From positions 1 through 15,230 of the forward strand of contig DKPS01000221.1 in NCBI GenBank assembly GCA_002471345.1: DNA of 15,230 nt, given 5' to 3'. Positions 1 through 7,060 of the stretch are shown in pieces (the first letter of the stretch is position 1; each line of letters opens with the position of its first letter). The position numbers and the translations under genes are program-made. The notes beneath the pieces are model-generated. The model was not told where the DNA came from and made no database searches. It worked only from the letters and a program-made list of their open reading frames with translations. The DNA is from Saprospiraceae bacterium UBA7328. GTDB lineage: Bacteria; Bacteroidota; Bacteroidia; Chitinophagales; Saprospiraceae.

Positions 1-679
1 CTACATCCCCATTGCGTATTTCAAAATTCCCCTCATTATGAAAAGGCCCCCCTGTTATTATTCCCGTATTACAGTTTATCAAGGATATATCACCTTCATT
101 GATAAATGAATAATACGTATTGATGCCATGATCCTCTATATCTGAAATGACCATTCCCCCTTGATTCAAAGTGTATTCATCATTGTAATATCCGTCATCA
201 TTGGTACCTGAATTAGTGATTTCAATATAACCAGAAGCAGTATTGGTTAATGAATCATAATTCATAAAGCCTCTATCACCACTATTCGTGACTCTAATTG
301 TATCCTGATTTATCATCTTACCAGATGAGTACAAACCATTATGTCCAGAAGAGTCAATGCTCACTTTTCCTTGATTATTAAAATAATCTCCACAGAAGCC
401 CATACCACTTCCAGAAACTTGGCTGATTGTAATTTCTCCCGTGCTTTCTATTCTGATACTATCTCCATTAGAGTAGTATCCATCATCTCCACAGTTATTT
501 ATTGTAATTGATCCCGATAGATCTATAGTTGCATTTCCAGATTCATATAGTCCATGTGCTACTGCAGAGTCTATTTGGATTTTGGCTAAATCCAAGACTG
601 TGAGTGAACCTTTATTTTCTATACCATTATCACCAGATTGATTTATTGTTATTCGTCCTCCATTTTGGATTATTAATAG
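1..679 (-). pseudogene. 5'-truncated fragment of a secreted repeat protein, running off the left edge
   Basis: The minus-strand frame is open from 679 to the window edge (about 226 codons). It encodes short Asn/Gly/Ser-rich beta repeats (units such as GRITINQSGDNGIENKG, GEITISQVSGSGMGF, GYIEITNSGTNDDGYY). These match the repeats of the intact 726-aa protein at 7061-9241, aligning from about its residue 105 onward. No signal peptide and no N-terminal Trp-rich cap are present. An in-frame TAA lies at 680-682, and the first in-frame ATG is only at 401-403, inside the repeats. The stop of the upstream 251-aa gene is 11 nt away. Another frame of that junction reads TLTINN, which could be a frameshifted remnant, but it is too short to be sure. 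Likely a decayed or rearranged paralogue. Its C-terminus is outside the window, so use of a non-ATG start cannot be excluded. Confidence 0.6.
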
Positions 680-690
680 TTAAAGTAAAG

Positions 691-1446
691 TTATTTTGTT
701 CCAATAATAAATTCAGCAATATTTCTGTGATTAAATCCATTTGGTAAATTACTTAGAAACTTTTCAGACATGTTATTGGGTATGTCTAAAACTGCACCTT
801 GATTTGCCATGTGCTTCATTACACCTTCCATTGAGTCATAAATATCCCAATAAAAAATATTACTATCATTGTGTTTGTCTTGAGGAGCAATAACTGTAGC
901 TACTCCCCATCCTGTCATACCAGTTTTTTTCGAGTTTTTCTTAAAAATTTTACCAGTTTCTATTCCAAGTTCAATAGCAGCTTGAATATCATTAACTTTT
1001 CCGTCATTTAAAATGATATATTTGCCCTGTCCTGTATTAAATTCATTTTGAGTCATAAAATGATAGATACCGCTTTTTGAGATTCCGTTACCTTTAAGCT
1101 TACTAGATTTAAATCCGAACTTATCTTCGAATTTCCCCCAAAAGGGATCCTCTTTGTGGGCAACCATTTGATCAATATCATCAAAAGCATGTACCCAAAA
1201 ATAATTGAATTTATAATCTTCTGCGTCACCAATTCCTGAAACTCTTTTTAGTAAAGCCCACCCTCTCATCTTACCGCTGTCAACATAATCTTGAGCAAGT
1301 TTAGAATTGTATTCTATTTCTTGACTTTCAAAATTTTCTTGATTCTTATTAGGTACGTGAACTCCATGCAGAACAAAAGTTCTCTGAGCGGATAAACTAT
1401 TTGTGTATATAAATAGAATAGTAAATAATAATAATATTTTTTTCAT
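691..1446 (-). CDS. Secreted protein of unknown function with two tandem ferredoxin-like (alpha/beta-barrel type) halves
   Basis: A 251-aa protein with a clear signal peptide (MKKILLLFTILFIY...LSAQ, cleavage near residue 20), so periplasmic or secreted. The mature part is an internal duplication. Residues about 60-97 (MRGWALLKRV ... FNYFWVHAFDDIDQMVAH) resemble residues about 177-213 (MTGWGVATVI ... IFYWDIYDSMEGVMKHM): a GW strand, a loop, an aromatic strand, then an acidic-start helix. This pattern suggests two dimeric alpha/beta-barrel (ferredoxin-like) modules in one chain. That fold reading is inference; I recognise no named family and see no catalytic motif. The ATG at 1446 is chosen because it begins the signal peptide. 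The gene lies downstream of the cupin with a terminator-like hairpin between them, so it is probably transcribed separately. It sits where the N-terminus of the following repeat-protein fragment should be. Confidence 0.75.
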   Translation of the reverse strand: MKKILLLFTILFIYTNSLSAQRTFVLHGVHVPNKNQENFESQEIEYNSKLAQDYVDSGKMRGWALLKRVSGIGDAEDYKFNYFWVHAFDDIDQMVAHKEDPFWGKFEDKFGFKSSKLKGNGISKSGIYHFMTQNEFNTGQGKYIILNDGKVNDIQAAIELGIETGKIFKKNSKKTGMTGWGVATVIAPQDKHNDSNIFYWDIYDSMEGVMKHMANQGAVLDIPNNMSEKFLSNLPNGFNHRNIAEFIIGTK

Positions 1447-1482
1447 TTTAATTGATTTATGATTAATAAGCTGCTAATCTAT

Positions 1483-1511
1483 AAAAAAACTCCCACTATA
1501 AATATGGGGGC
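1483..1511 (-). terminator. Intrinsic terminator-like hairpin after the cupin gene
   Basis: Read on the minus strand about 30 nt after the cupin stop, CCCCCA and TGGGAG face each other across a short AT-rich loop and are followed directly by seven T residues. The stem is short with one mismatch, but the T tract gives the classic intrinsic-terminator layout. It would separate the cupin transcript from the 251-aa gene that starts at 1446. Confidence 0.5.
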
Positions 1512-1543
1512 ACTTGGAAACGCTAATAAAAGATTTTTTAGCT

Positions 1544-2083
1544 TTATGGTTCAACCAAAAATTTAACTACAAACCGACCGCATATCTCAGTTACTTTCTC
1601 AAAATCAGGAGGTCCTGAGGGCAGGCTTCCTAATTCTGAAAACATCAATTCGATACCAGCTGGAAAAGCCGTCAAAATCGTTTTGCATTTTTCTGCCCCA
1701 ACAACTTTCCACATGTGAGGGATATTCTTAGGTGCAAATGCCAAATCTCCAGCTTTAAGAACTTTGGTTTCTCCACCTACAGTCATTTCTAACTGACCAC
1801 TCAAGACTTTAAATATTTCATCTTCTCTGGAATGAACATGCATTGGTATCATAGTCCCCGGCACATTTTCCGTTTCAATTAATGTCATTTCTCCACCAGT
1901 ATCTGCTCCTGATAACTTTAATGTTTGGATATCCCCTATTACATTGGTTACCTTTCCCTCACTATTACTTACTATTTTTGGTTTAGATATTTTTGATTGT
2001 AGAGAAGGTCGTATGAAAAACGGACTTCCCAAAGTGACTAAACCTGTCGTAATTGCTGTGCTAAAAAATTCTTTTCTTTTCAT
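1544..2083 (-). CDS. Exported single-domain cupin protein
   Basis: A 179-aa protein with an N-terminal export-like segment (MKRKEFFSTAITTGLVTLG). It resembles the KRREF start of Bacteroidota Tat substrates but has KRK instead of two adjacent Arg. The cupin domain spans about residues 45-150. Motif 1 fits the consensus exactly: G76, H82-V-H84, E89, G96. Motif 2 is G112, P118, H123, with Asn replacing its usual internal Gly. H82, H84, E89 and H123 form the expected 3-His/1-Glu metal site. Cupins of this kind may be dioxygenases, isomerases or simple binding proteins; the substrate cannot be told from sequence. The start codon lies inside the end of a small upstream ORF (23-nt overlap), which suggests translational coupling. 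A terminator-like hairpin follows the stop. Confidence 0.85.
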   Translation of the reverse strand: MKRKEFFSTAITTGLVTLGSPFFIRPSLQSKISKPKIVSNSEGKVTNVIGDIQTLKLSGADTGGEMTLIETENVPGTMIPMHVHSREDEIFKVLSGQLEMTVGGETKVLKAGDLAFAPKNIPHMWKVVGAEKCKTILTAFPAGIELMFSELGSLPSGPPDFEKVTEICGRFVVKFLVEP

Positions 2084-2240
2084 CAGGACATTGTTTTAAT
2101 AAATTTGATAATTTTTCCTTTTCAAAATGATCGCTGATCATTTGGTTTAATTCTTTCCAATTGGATAATGCAATCGTCTCATTTACATTGGTTCTCTTCT
2201 TTTTTATTATTGCATTTGACCTTTTCCATACTAGTTTCAT
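2061..2240 (-). CDS. Small 59-aa protein overlapping the cupin start, with an LNQ...HF motif
   Basis: A basic and acidic residue-rich small ORF starting MKLVWKRSNAII. It ends inside the cupin gene with a 23-nt overlap, a layout expected of translationally coupled genes. Residues near the C-terminus (NWKELNQMISDHFEKEK) resemble those of the two ~50-aa proteins at 9434-9598 and 13582-13734 (LNQKLDEHFRKEQ and LDQKLDNHFKSQ). The Trp lies closer to the HF pair here (10 residues instead of 15), so homology is only suggestive. An earlier in-frame start at 2315 would place a hairpin inside the coding region and add a non-matching N-terminus, so I prefer the start at 2240. No function is assigned. Confidence 0.45.
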   Translation of the reverse strand: MKLVWKRSNAIIKKKRTNVNETIALSNWKELNQMISDHFEKEKLSNLLKQCPDEKKRIF

Positions 2241-2290
2241 TATTGTTGAACTTGTTTCTGTAAAAGAAGAAAAATATAAAAGTGGAAGCC

Positions 2291-2306
2291 CCACACATTT
2301 GTGTGG
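2291..2306 (-). terminator. Perfect 7-bp inverted repeat after the response-regulator gene
   Basis: CCACACA and TGTGTGG are separated by two bases. The repeat begins 13 nt beyond the stop of the response regulator (2320-2322) and before the small ORF at 2240. On the minus strand no T tract follows directly (GGGGCTTCCACTTTT). On the plus strand TTTT follows directly, but no plus-strand gene ends here. It may be a weak terminator or a protein-binding site. Confidence 0.3.
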
Positions 2307-2319
2307 TTTTATCAAATTT

Positions 2320-2919
2320 CTACTGATAAAGGTGGGCAGTAAGCTCTGATCTTCCTTTTACATCGAATTTTGAATAGATGTTTTTCGCGTGGTATTTCAA
2401 TGTATTCATGGAAATGAATAATTTTTCACAGATGGTCTTGTAAGAATGTCCTTTAGCTAGAAGGCCTGTGATCACTTGTTCTTGATCTGTGAGTGATTTT
2501 TTTGCTATCAGCTCTGAATTGATAGTCTTATGCAAACTCCTCTGCCAGTTGCTCCATGCAATGGTGATAGTAGAAATCAAAGATTGATCTTGAAAAGGCT
2601 TTACGAGATATCCGTACGGAGCCATCTCTTGAGCTGAATTCAAGGTTTTTTCATCAGAGAATAAGGTCAAAAAAATGTAGGGAATTTGATATTTATTATG
2701 AAGGACTTCTGCAATGTCTATCCCTGAAGGACCAGTCCCTATATGGATATCCAGAATACAAAAGTTAATATCCTCCATACTCAACAAGTCATATGCCCTG
2801 GTGGCATTTTTAGCAACCCCTTTGACATTAAATCCTTCAGATACTAAAAGTGATTTGATATCAGTTGCTATGATTGCTTCATCTTCTACTATTAATATAT
2901 TAAGGGCTGATCGATCCAT
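2320..2919 (-). CDS. Response regulator, receiver domain plus LuxR/GerE helix-turn-helix
   Basis: A 199-aa cytoplasmic transcription factor. The receiver domain covers about residues 6-120: acidic pair E12/D13, phospho-acceptor D57 in FCILDIHIG, switch T85 (IFLTLF) and K107 (LVKPF). All active-site residues are present, so it should be phosphorylatable. The C-terminal LuxR-type helix-turn-helix (about 140-196; TDQEQVITGLLAKGHSYKTI...MNTLKYHAKNIY) would bind DNA. Its ATG overlaps the stop of the kinase gene by one base (TAATG), so translation is coupled and the kinase at 2919-3830 is its likely partner. It is a paralogue of the regulator at 9666-10283, sharing NTLKYHxKNI and KFD in the recognition region. 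The target genes cannot be seen directly. Confidence 0.92.
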   Translation of the reverse strand: MDRSALNILIVEDEAIIATDIKSLLVSEGFNVKGVAKNATRAYDLLSMEDINFCILDIHIGTGPSGIDIAEVLHNKYQIPYIFLTLFSDEKTLNSAQEMAPYGYLVKPFQDQSLISTITIAWSNWQRSLHKTINSELIAKKSLTDQEQVITGLLAKGHSYKTICEKLFISMNTLKYHAKNIYSKFDVKGRSELTAHLYQ

Positions 2920-3830
2920 TAAGCCGCCTTTTCATAGTTCTTAAAAGACACTTCTACTTTGCAGCCTTTGTCCATATTCAGTTTGAGTTCACCATCCAAT
3001 TGATCGATTAAGGCATTGATTAATTCATAACCGTATGATTCGCTGTTTAAAGCTTGTTCTTCTTCACTCATGCCCCTACCATTATCAGACACCTTTAGGG
3101 TAATTTGATCACCTTCACTTTTTAAATGGATATCTATTTCTCCTTTTCCATCTTGGAAAGCATACTTCAGAGCATTAGTGATTAATTCATTTAGGATGAG
3201 ACCTAACGGGATGGCTGTATCCACATCGAGTACTACAGCTTGCACCTCATAATTGACTTCCACAGCTTCATTTGAAATTTTATATGTTTCGAATATGCTA
3301 TTTATCAATTTTTCAAAATATTCTTTGATGTTAATGCCCTTTAGATTATCATGTTTATACAAGTCCTGATGAATCAAAGACATAGATTGCACTCTAGTTC
3401 TGCCTTCATTCAGTGCATTTACAGCAGCTACATCTTTTACATTTCTAGATTGGATGCCCAAGAGTGAAGAAATGACTTGAAGATTATTCTTCACCCTATG
3501 ATGTATCTCTCTTAGTAGAGTGTCTTTCTCCTTTAAAGATTTTTCGATTAACACATTCTTCTCTTTTAAATCAGAATTGAGTACCTCTATTCTATTTCTA
3601 TTCCTTAGGATGATTATTATCATTAGGACCAAAAAGCCCAATCCGAAAATGGCATATAGAAGATTTCTTTTTCCTTGAGCTATTCTTAAAGCCTGATTCT
3701 CAGATTCAGCTGAGAGTAATGCTATTTCTTGAACTTTCTGAAGAGTGCTGTACTTAGTCTGCATCTCAGATTCTAATCTCAATTTTTCATCAGACTTTAT
3801 TTCGTTCATCAATTGACTGGCTGAGTCCAA
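2919..3830 (-). CDS. Kinase half of a split TPR sensor histidine kinase (HisKA_2 type)
   Basis: A 303-aa frame with a coiled coil (about 10-55), one transmembrane helix (about 57-75), a HisKA_2 phospho-acceptor region (EIHHRVKNN, His110/111) and a HATPase_c domain: N-box NELITNALKYAF with N214 and N219, then SDNGRG with D249. All catalytic landmarks are present. The only starts are a TTG at 3828-3830 and an ATG at 3807-3809, and no signal peptide is encoded. The frame continues upstream without interruption into the TPR gene (3852-4865) except for a single TAG at 3852-3854. The residues after that stop (TSQAYTDLDSASQLM) match the normal last TPR helix of the paralogue at 4987-6903. The ancestral product was therefore one TPR-TM-kinase protein. 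Alone, this half lacks a sensor and would depend on coupled re-initiation to be made. Confidence 0.85.
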   Translation of the reverse strand: MDSASQLMNEIKSDEKLRLESEMQTKYSTLQKVQEIALLSAESENQALRIAQGKRNLLYAIFGLGFLVLMIIIILRNRNRIEVLNSDLKEKNVLIEKSLKEKDTLLREIHHRVKNNLQVISSLLGIQSRNVKDVAAVNALNEGRTRVQSMSLIHQDLYKHDNLKGINIKEYFEKLINSIFETYKISNEAVEVNYEVQAVVLDVDTAIPLGLILNELITNALKYAFQDGKGEIDIHLKSEGDQITLKVSDNGRGMSEEEQALNSESYGYELINALIDQLDGELKLNMDKGCKVEVSFKNYEKAA

Positions 3831-3851
3831 ATCTGTGTACGCCTGAGATGT

Positions 3852-4865
3852 CTAATCTAAAGCATACAATGACTTCGCTCTTTTTCTAAAAACCTTTTCT
3901 AAACTAACTACATCTATTCGCTCATCTAAAAATTCCTTACAATCATTAAAATATCTCAAAGCAGTATTATGATCTCCTCTATTTTGATAGATAGTTCCGA
4001 GCATGATCTTGCCATTAGTCTTTTGGAGCGGCTCCATACCTGGATAATCTATTGAATCAAAATGACTCAATATGGACTCTGCTTCAATATATTGATGATC
4101 ATGAAAGTAGATATCACCCATTGCATATCTCACATGATACAAATCAGTGATAGGATTAGCAGCCTGCTCCATCATAGATTCAGAGAGCAGCAGATAAAAA
4201 ATGGCACTATCTATTCTACCCTGTTGTGAATGCAATAACCCAATATTCATTAAAGTATTAGCATGACCTTTATCATCCCCTATTCTTTTTTTAATCTTGA
4301 TAGATTCATAATAATATTTTAAGGCCTCATCATATTTCTTTGATCGACGATATATGATAGCGATATTATTGACCAGTTTTGCTTCATGATTATCCAGTCC
4401 TAACTCTTTTGCATCCTCATATGCTAATAAGTAGTATTCTAAAGATTTCCCGAGGTCACCGGCAAAAAAATAAGCTACACCTACATTGATATCTAATTGA
4501 TTAAGTGCCTCCTCCTGATTATCCAGTTGGTGATAATAGGATCTGGCCCGATCGTATGAATCTAAAGTCTTCTCCAGCTCACCTTTCATGTCGTGTGCTA
4601 TTCCTTTATAGTCATAGAGATAAGCTAACTGCTGTGTGTGCCCTTTAGATTGAGCATAAAGGATGCCTTCATCAAAAACATGTAGGGCAGAATCATATGC
4701 AGCTGCCTTAATGTAGGCTCTGCCCAATTGATGAAATGCGCTGCTTCGAGTGGTATCTGACGAGGAAATAATGACAGACTTTAAACTATCAATATTATGA
4801 CCAAAAGATGCACTATAGCACAATAGAAAATAGAGAAAACACATCCATTTTAAAGTTCTCACCAT
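3852..4865 (-). CDS. TPR sensor half of a split histidine kinase, exported
   Basis: A 337-aa protein with an N-terminal signal or anchor segment (WMCFLYFLLCYSASFG) followed by about six tetratricopeptide repeats (for example ANTLMNIGLLHSQQGRIDSA and GTIYQNRGDHNTALRYF). These would form a periplasmic sensory solenoid. The gene ends in a TAG after SLYALD, in the middle of what should be a TPR helix pair. The same frame then continues into the kinase at 2919-3830. Joined, the two make about 648 codons, close to the 638-aa intact paralogue at 4987-6903. Either this is a recent nonsense mutation (CAG or AAG to TAG), a truly split two-protein kinase, or a site of read-through. I favour the mutation or split. 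Confidence 0.85.
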   Translation of the reverse strand: MVRTLKWMCFLYFLLCYSASFGHNIDSLKSVIISSSDTTRSSAFHQLGRAYIKAAAYDSALHVFDEGILYAQSKGHTQQLAYLYDYKGIAHDMKGELEKTLDSYDRARSYYHQLDNQEEALNQLDINVGVAYFFAGDLGKSLEYYLLAYEDAKELGLDNHEAKLVNNIAIIYRRSKKYDEALKYYYESIKIKKRIGDDKGHANTLMNIGLLHSQQGRIDSAIFYLLLSESMMEQAANPITDLYHVRYAMGDIYFHDHQYIEAESILSHFDSIDYPGMEPLQKTNGKIMLGTIYQNRGDHNTALRYFNDCKEFLDERIDVVSLEKVFRKRAKSLYALD

Positions 4866-4945
4866 ATTGGGACTAATATAACTCAGAAATTAGAATATTC
4901 AGGCTGGAGGTGTTGTTTTTAGGTATTAAAGGATAGTATTTTCTG

Positions 4946-4980
4946 AGGATTTATTTTTGTCTGATCCACGAATAAATCCT
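4946..4980 (-). terminator. Perfect 10-bp inverted repeat just after the kinase stop
   Basis: AGGATTTATT and AATAAATCCT are perfect inverted copies with a 15-nt spacer, beginning 6 nt after the stop of the 638-aa kinase gene (4987). The stem is AT-rich and no T tract follows on the minus strand. Position favours a transcription end or mRNA-stabilising stem. An operator for the downstream TPR-kinase operon (start 4865) is an alternative. Confidence 0.4.
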
Positions 4981-4986
4981 AGGATT

Positions 4987-6903
4987 TCAAGCTACCTTTT
5001 GATATTCGTTAATCCTCATTTCCACTGTTGTGCCATTTTCACTTGATATATCTAGATCAGCTTCGAGCTGAGACTTAAAAGCATTAATAAGCTTATACCC
5101 AAATGATTTTTCAAATCCATCTTTATCTGATGTATCCATACCCAATCCATTGTCAGAAACACTTAAAATCAATTGATCATTTTCTTCATTTAATCTCACT
5201 GAGATCACTCCATTTGCATCGTTTGGAAATGCATGTTTGAGAGAATTGCTAACTAATTCATTGACTATCAATCCAATAGGAATAACAGAGTCAACATCTA
5301 GATTTACATTTTCGATTTCCATTTCAAGCTTTATTCTCTCAGGAGCTATATTATATGAGGTGAAAAGACTATTCGTTAGTTTTTCAAAATATTCTTTCAC
5401 TTCTATTCCTGTAAGATTGTCTTCTTGATACAAATTTTGATGAATGAGAGCCATAGATTTTACTCTGTTTTGGCCTTCTTGGAGTGCAATTAGAGCAGTA
5501 TCATCTTCTACATGGCGGCTTTGGAGATTGAGCAAAGACGAGACGAATTGGAGATTATTTTTTACACGGTGATGGATCTCACGGAGCAGTGTGTCTTTTT
5601 CTTTTAATGACTTGGCAATAATGTCGTTTTGAGATTCAATTTTTAGTTTTTGTTGACGATTTCTATAAAGCATAATGGTTAAAAGCCCGAGTCCTGTAAG
5701 CAAACTAAAAATGGCAATTCTTTGGTTAGAGATTCTTGCTTTACTCAACTCTTCATTAAGTTGTAAATTGACTATTTCTTGTTCCTTTTTTTCTGTCTGA
5801 TATTTAATTTCTAGATTATTCACTTGATCTGTAATACTACTATTCAGAATACTGTCGCTCAGGGTGTGAAATGATTCTAAATTCGAAAAAGCTTGGTCAA
5901 TTTGTCCTATAGATTTATAAGCCAAATAAAGGGATTCATGAGCTTCTGTTTGATCTTGAAGTGAATTATTGAAATCGTCATTTTCTAGTAATTCATCGAG
6001 AAGCTTTATTCCTTTATCAAACTGATTTTGATTGATTAAAACATTTCCAAGTAGTAATTGGCTAAAAGCAATGAGGTTTGTCGCTTTTATCTTTTTTGCT
6101 ATTCTATGACCTTCATTTGCATACAATAACGCTTGGTCCTCTTTTCCCATTTTCATCATCAACTTCCCGAGCTGTGTCTTATCATATACCAATCCCCATT
6201 CGTCCTTTTGTTTATTGTTGATACCTTGGGATATTTCATAATGAAGTAAAGCAGAGTCTAACTGATTTAACTCTTCAAATGTGTTTCCGATGTTAGAGTG
6301 GGCGATGGATAACTCGCTATTATTTTCAACACTTTTTGCTAAATTCTTTGCATCATTATGATATATTAAAGCATCTTCATTTCTATTGAGTTTTGTAAGT
6401 AAATATCCCAATTTACCACTTGATCTTATTATTCCTAAAGTATCATTTTGAGATTCATAGAGTTGTAATGATTCTGTAACCGAATTCATACTTTTTGCCC
6501 ACAAGCCTTGATCTGAATACAGATTAGCCATGGCCATAGTTACTACCGCTAAGTGTCTATTATTATTTAACTCTTGATGGTAATCATAGTAGTTGAAGAA
6601 TGACCTTTCACTTTCCACATATTTCCCCAGATTCTTGTAGATTACCCCTTGATAATAATACATTACATCCTTACCGTATTCTTCTCCCGCTACACTGATA
6701 ATGCTATCTAACTTTGACAAAAGGGCAAGACTCAATTCTGGGTCTTTTCTGGCAAAAGACCAAGATTGATCTATGAGGTAGTCGATTTTGGAGGTATCTG
6801 TGTCTAAGTTAATTAAGTGCGAAGTAATACTATCAGGAATATTTGAATTAGAATAAAGTATTCCTGAAAAAAAAATCAATATCACTGTCTTGAAAAGATT
6901 CAT
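4987..6903 (-). CDS. Sensor histidine kinase with periplasmic TPR domain (HisKA_2 family)
   Basis: A 638-aa inner-membrane kinase: signal or anchor segment (residues 1-18), TPR-like repeats over about 40-345, coiled coil (about 355-392), one transmembrane helix (about 394-413) and a second short coiled coil. The HisKA_2 region follows (EIHHRVKNN, His444/445), then HATPase_c (N-box [12 protein letters not shown] with N548 and N553, SDNGLG with D584). It would sense an extracytoplasmic signal through the TPRs and autophosphorylate. It is intact and very similar to the split kinase downstream, with identical [20 protein letters not shown] around the His. No response regulator is next to it; the regulators at 2320-2919 and 9666-10283 are the nearest candidates. 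A 157-nt gap separates it from the repeat-protein gene upstream, and I see no strong terminator or promoter there. Confidence 0.92.
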   Translation of the reverse strand: MNLFKTVILIFFSGILYSNSNIPDSITSHLINLDTDTSKIDYLIDQSWSFARKDPELSLALLSKLDSIISVAGEEYGKDVMYYYQGVIYKNLGKYVESERSFFNYYDYHQELNNNRHLAVVTMAMANLYSDQGLWAKSMNSVTESLQLYESQNDTLGIIRSSGKLGYLLTKLNRNEDALIYHNDAKNLAKSVENNSELSIAHSNIGNTFEELNQLDSALLHYEISQGINNKQKDEWGLVYDKTQLGKLMMKMGKEDQALLYANEGHRIAKKIKATNLIAFSQLLLGNVLINQNQFDKGIKLLDELLENDDFNNSLQDQTEAHESLYLAYKSIGQIDQAFSNLESFHTLSDSILNSSITDQVNNLEIKYQTEKKEQEIVNLQLNEELSKARISNQRIAIFSLLTGLGLLTIMLYRNRQQKLKIESQNDIIAKSLKEKDTLLREIHHRVKNNLQFVSSLLNLQSRHVEDDTALIALQEGQNRVKSMALIHQNLYQEDNLTGIEVKEYFEKLTNSLFTSYNIAPERIKLEMEIENVNLDVDSVIPIGLIVNELVSNSLKHAFPNDANGVISVRLNEENDQLILSVSDNGLGMDTSDKDGFEKSFGYKLINAFKSQLEADLDISSENGTTVEMRINEYQKVA

Positions 6904-7060
6904 TTTTTTTTCATAAACACAAAGAGGAATTGCATGTAAATGGACACGCTTCCATTTCTAGTCTGCATTTTTTTGAATCCGACCAAACTTCATTAGTTAA
7001 GTCGAACTTTAATAATTCAATATACAAAAACTACTAAATAATCAATTTCGGATTATCAGT

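Noticed and set aside
2241..2315. Longer N-terminus for the small ORF before the cupin
   Set aside because: It crosses the 16-nt inverted repeat and adds residues unlike the other small proteins; the start at 2240 is more plausible.
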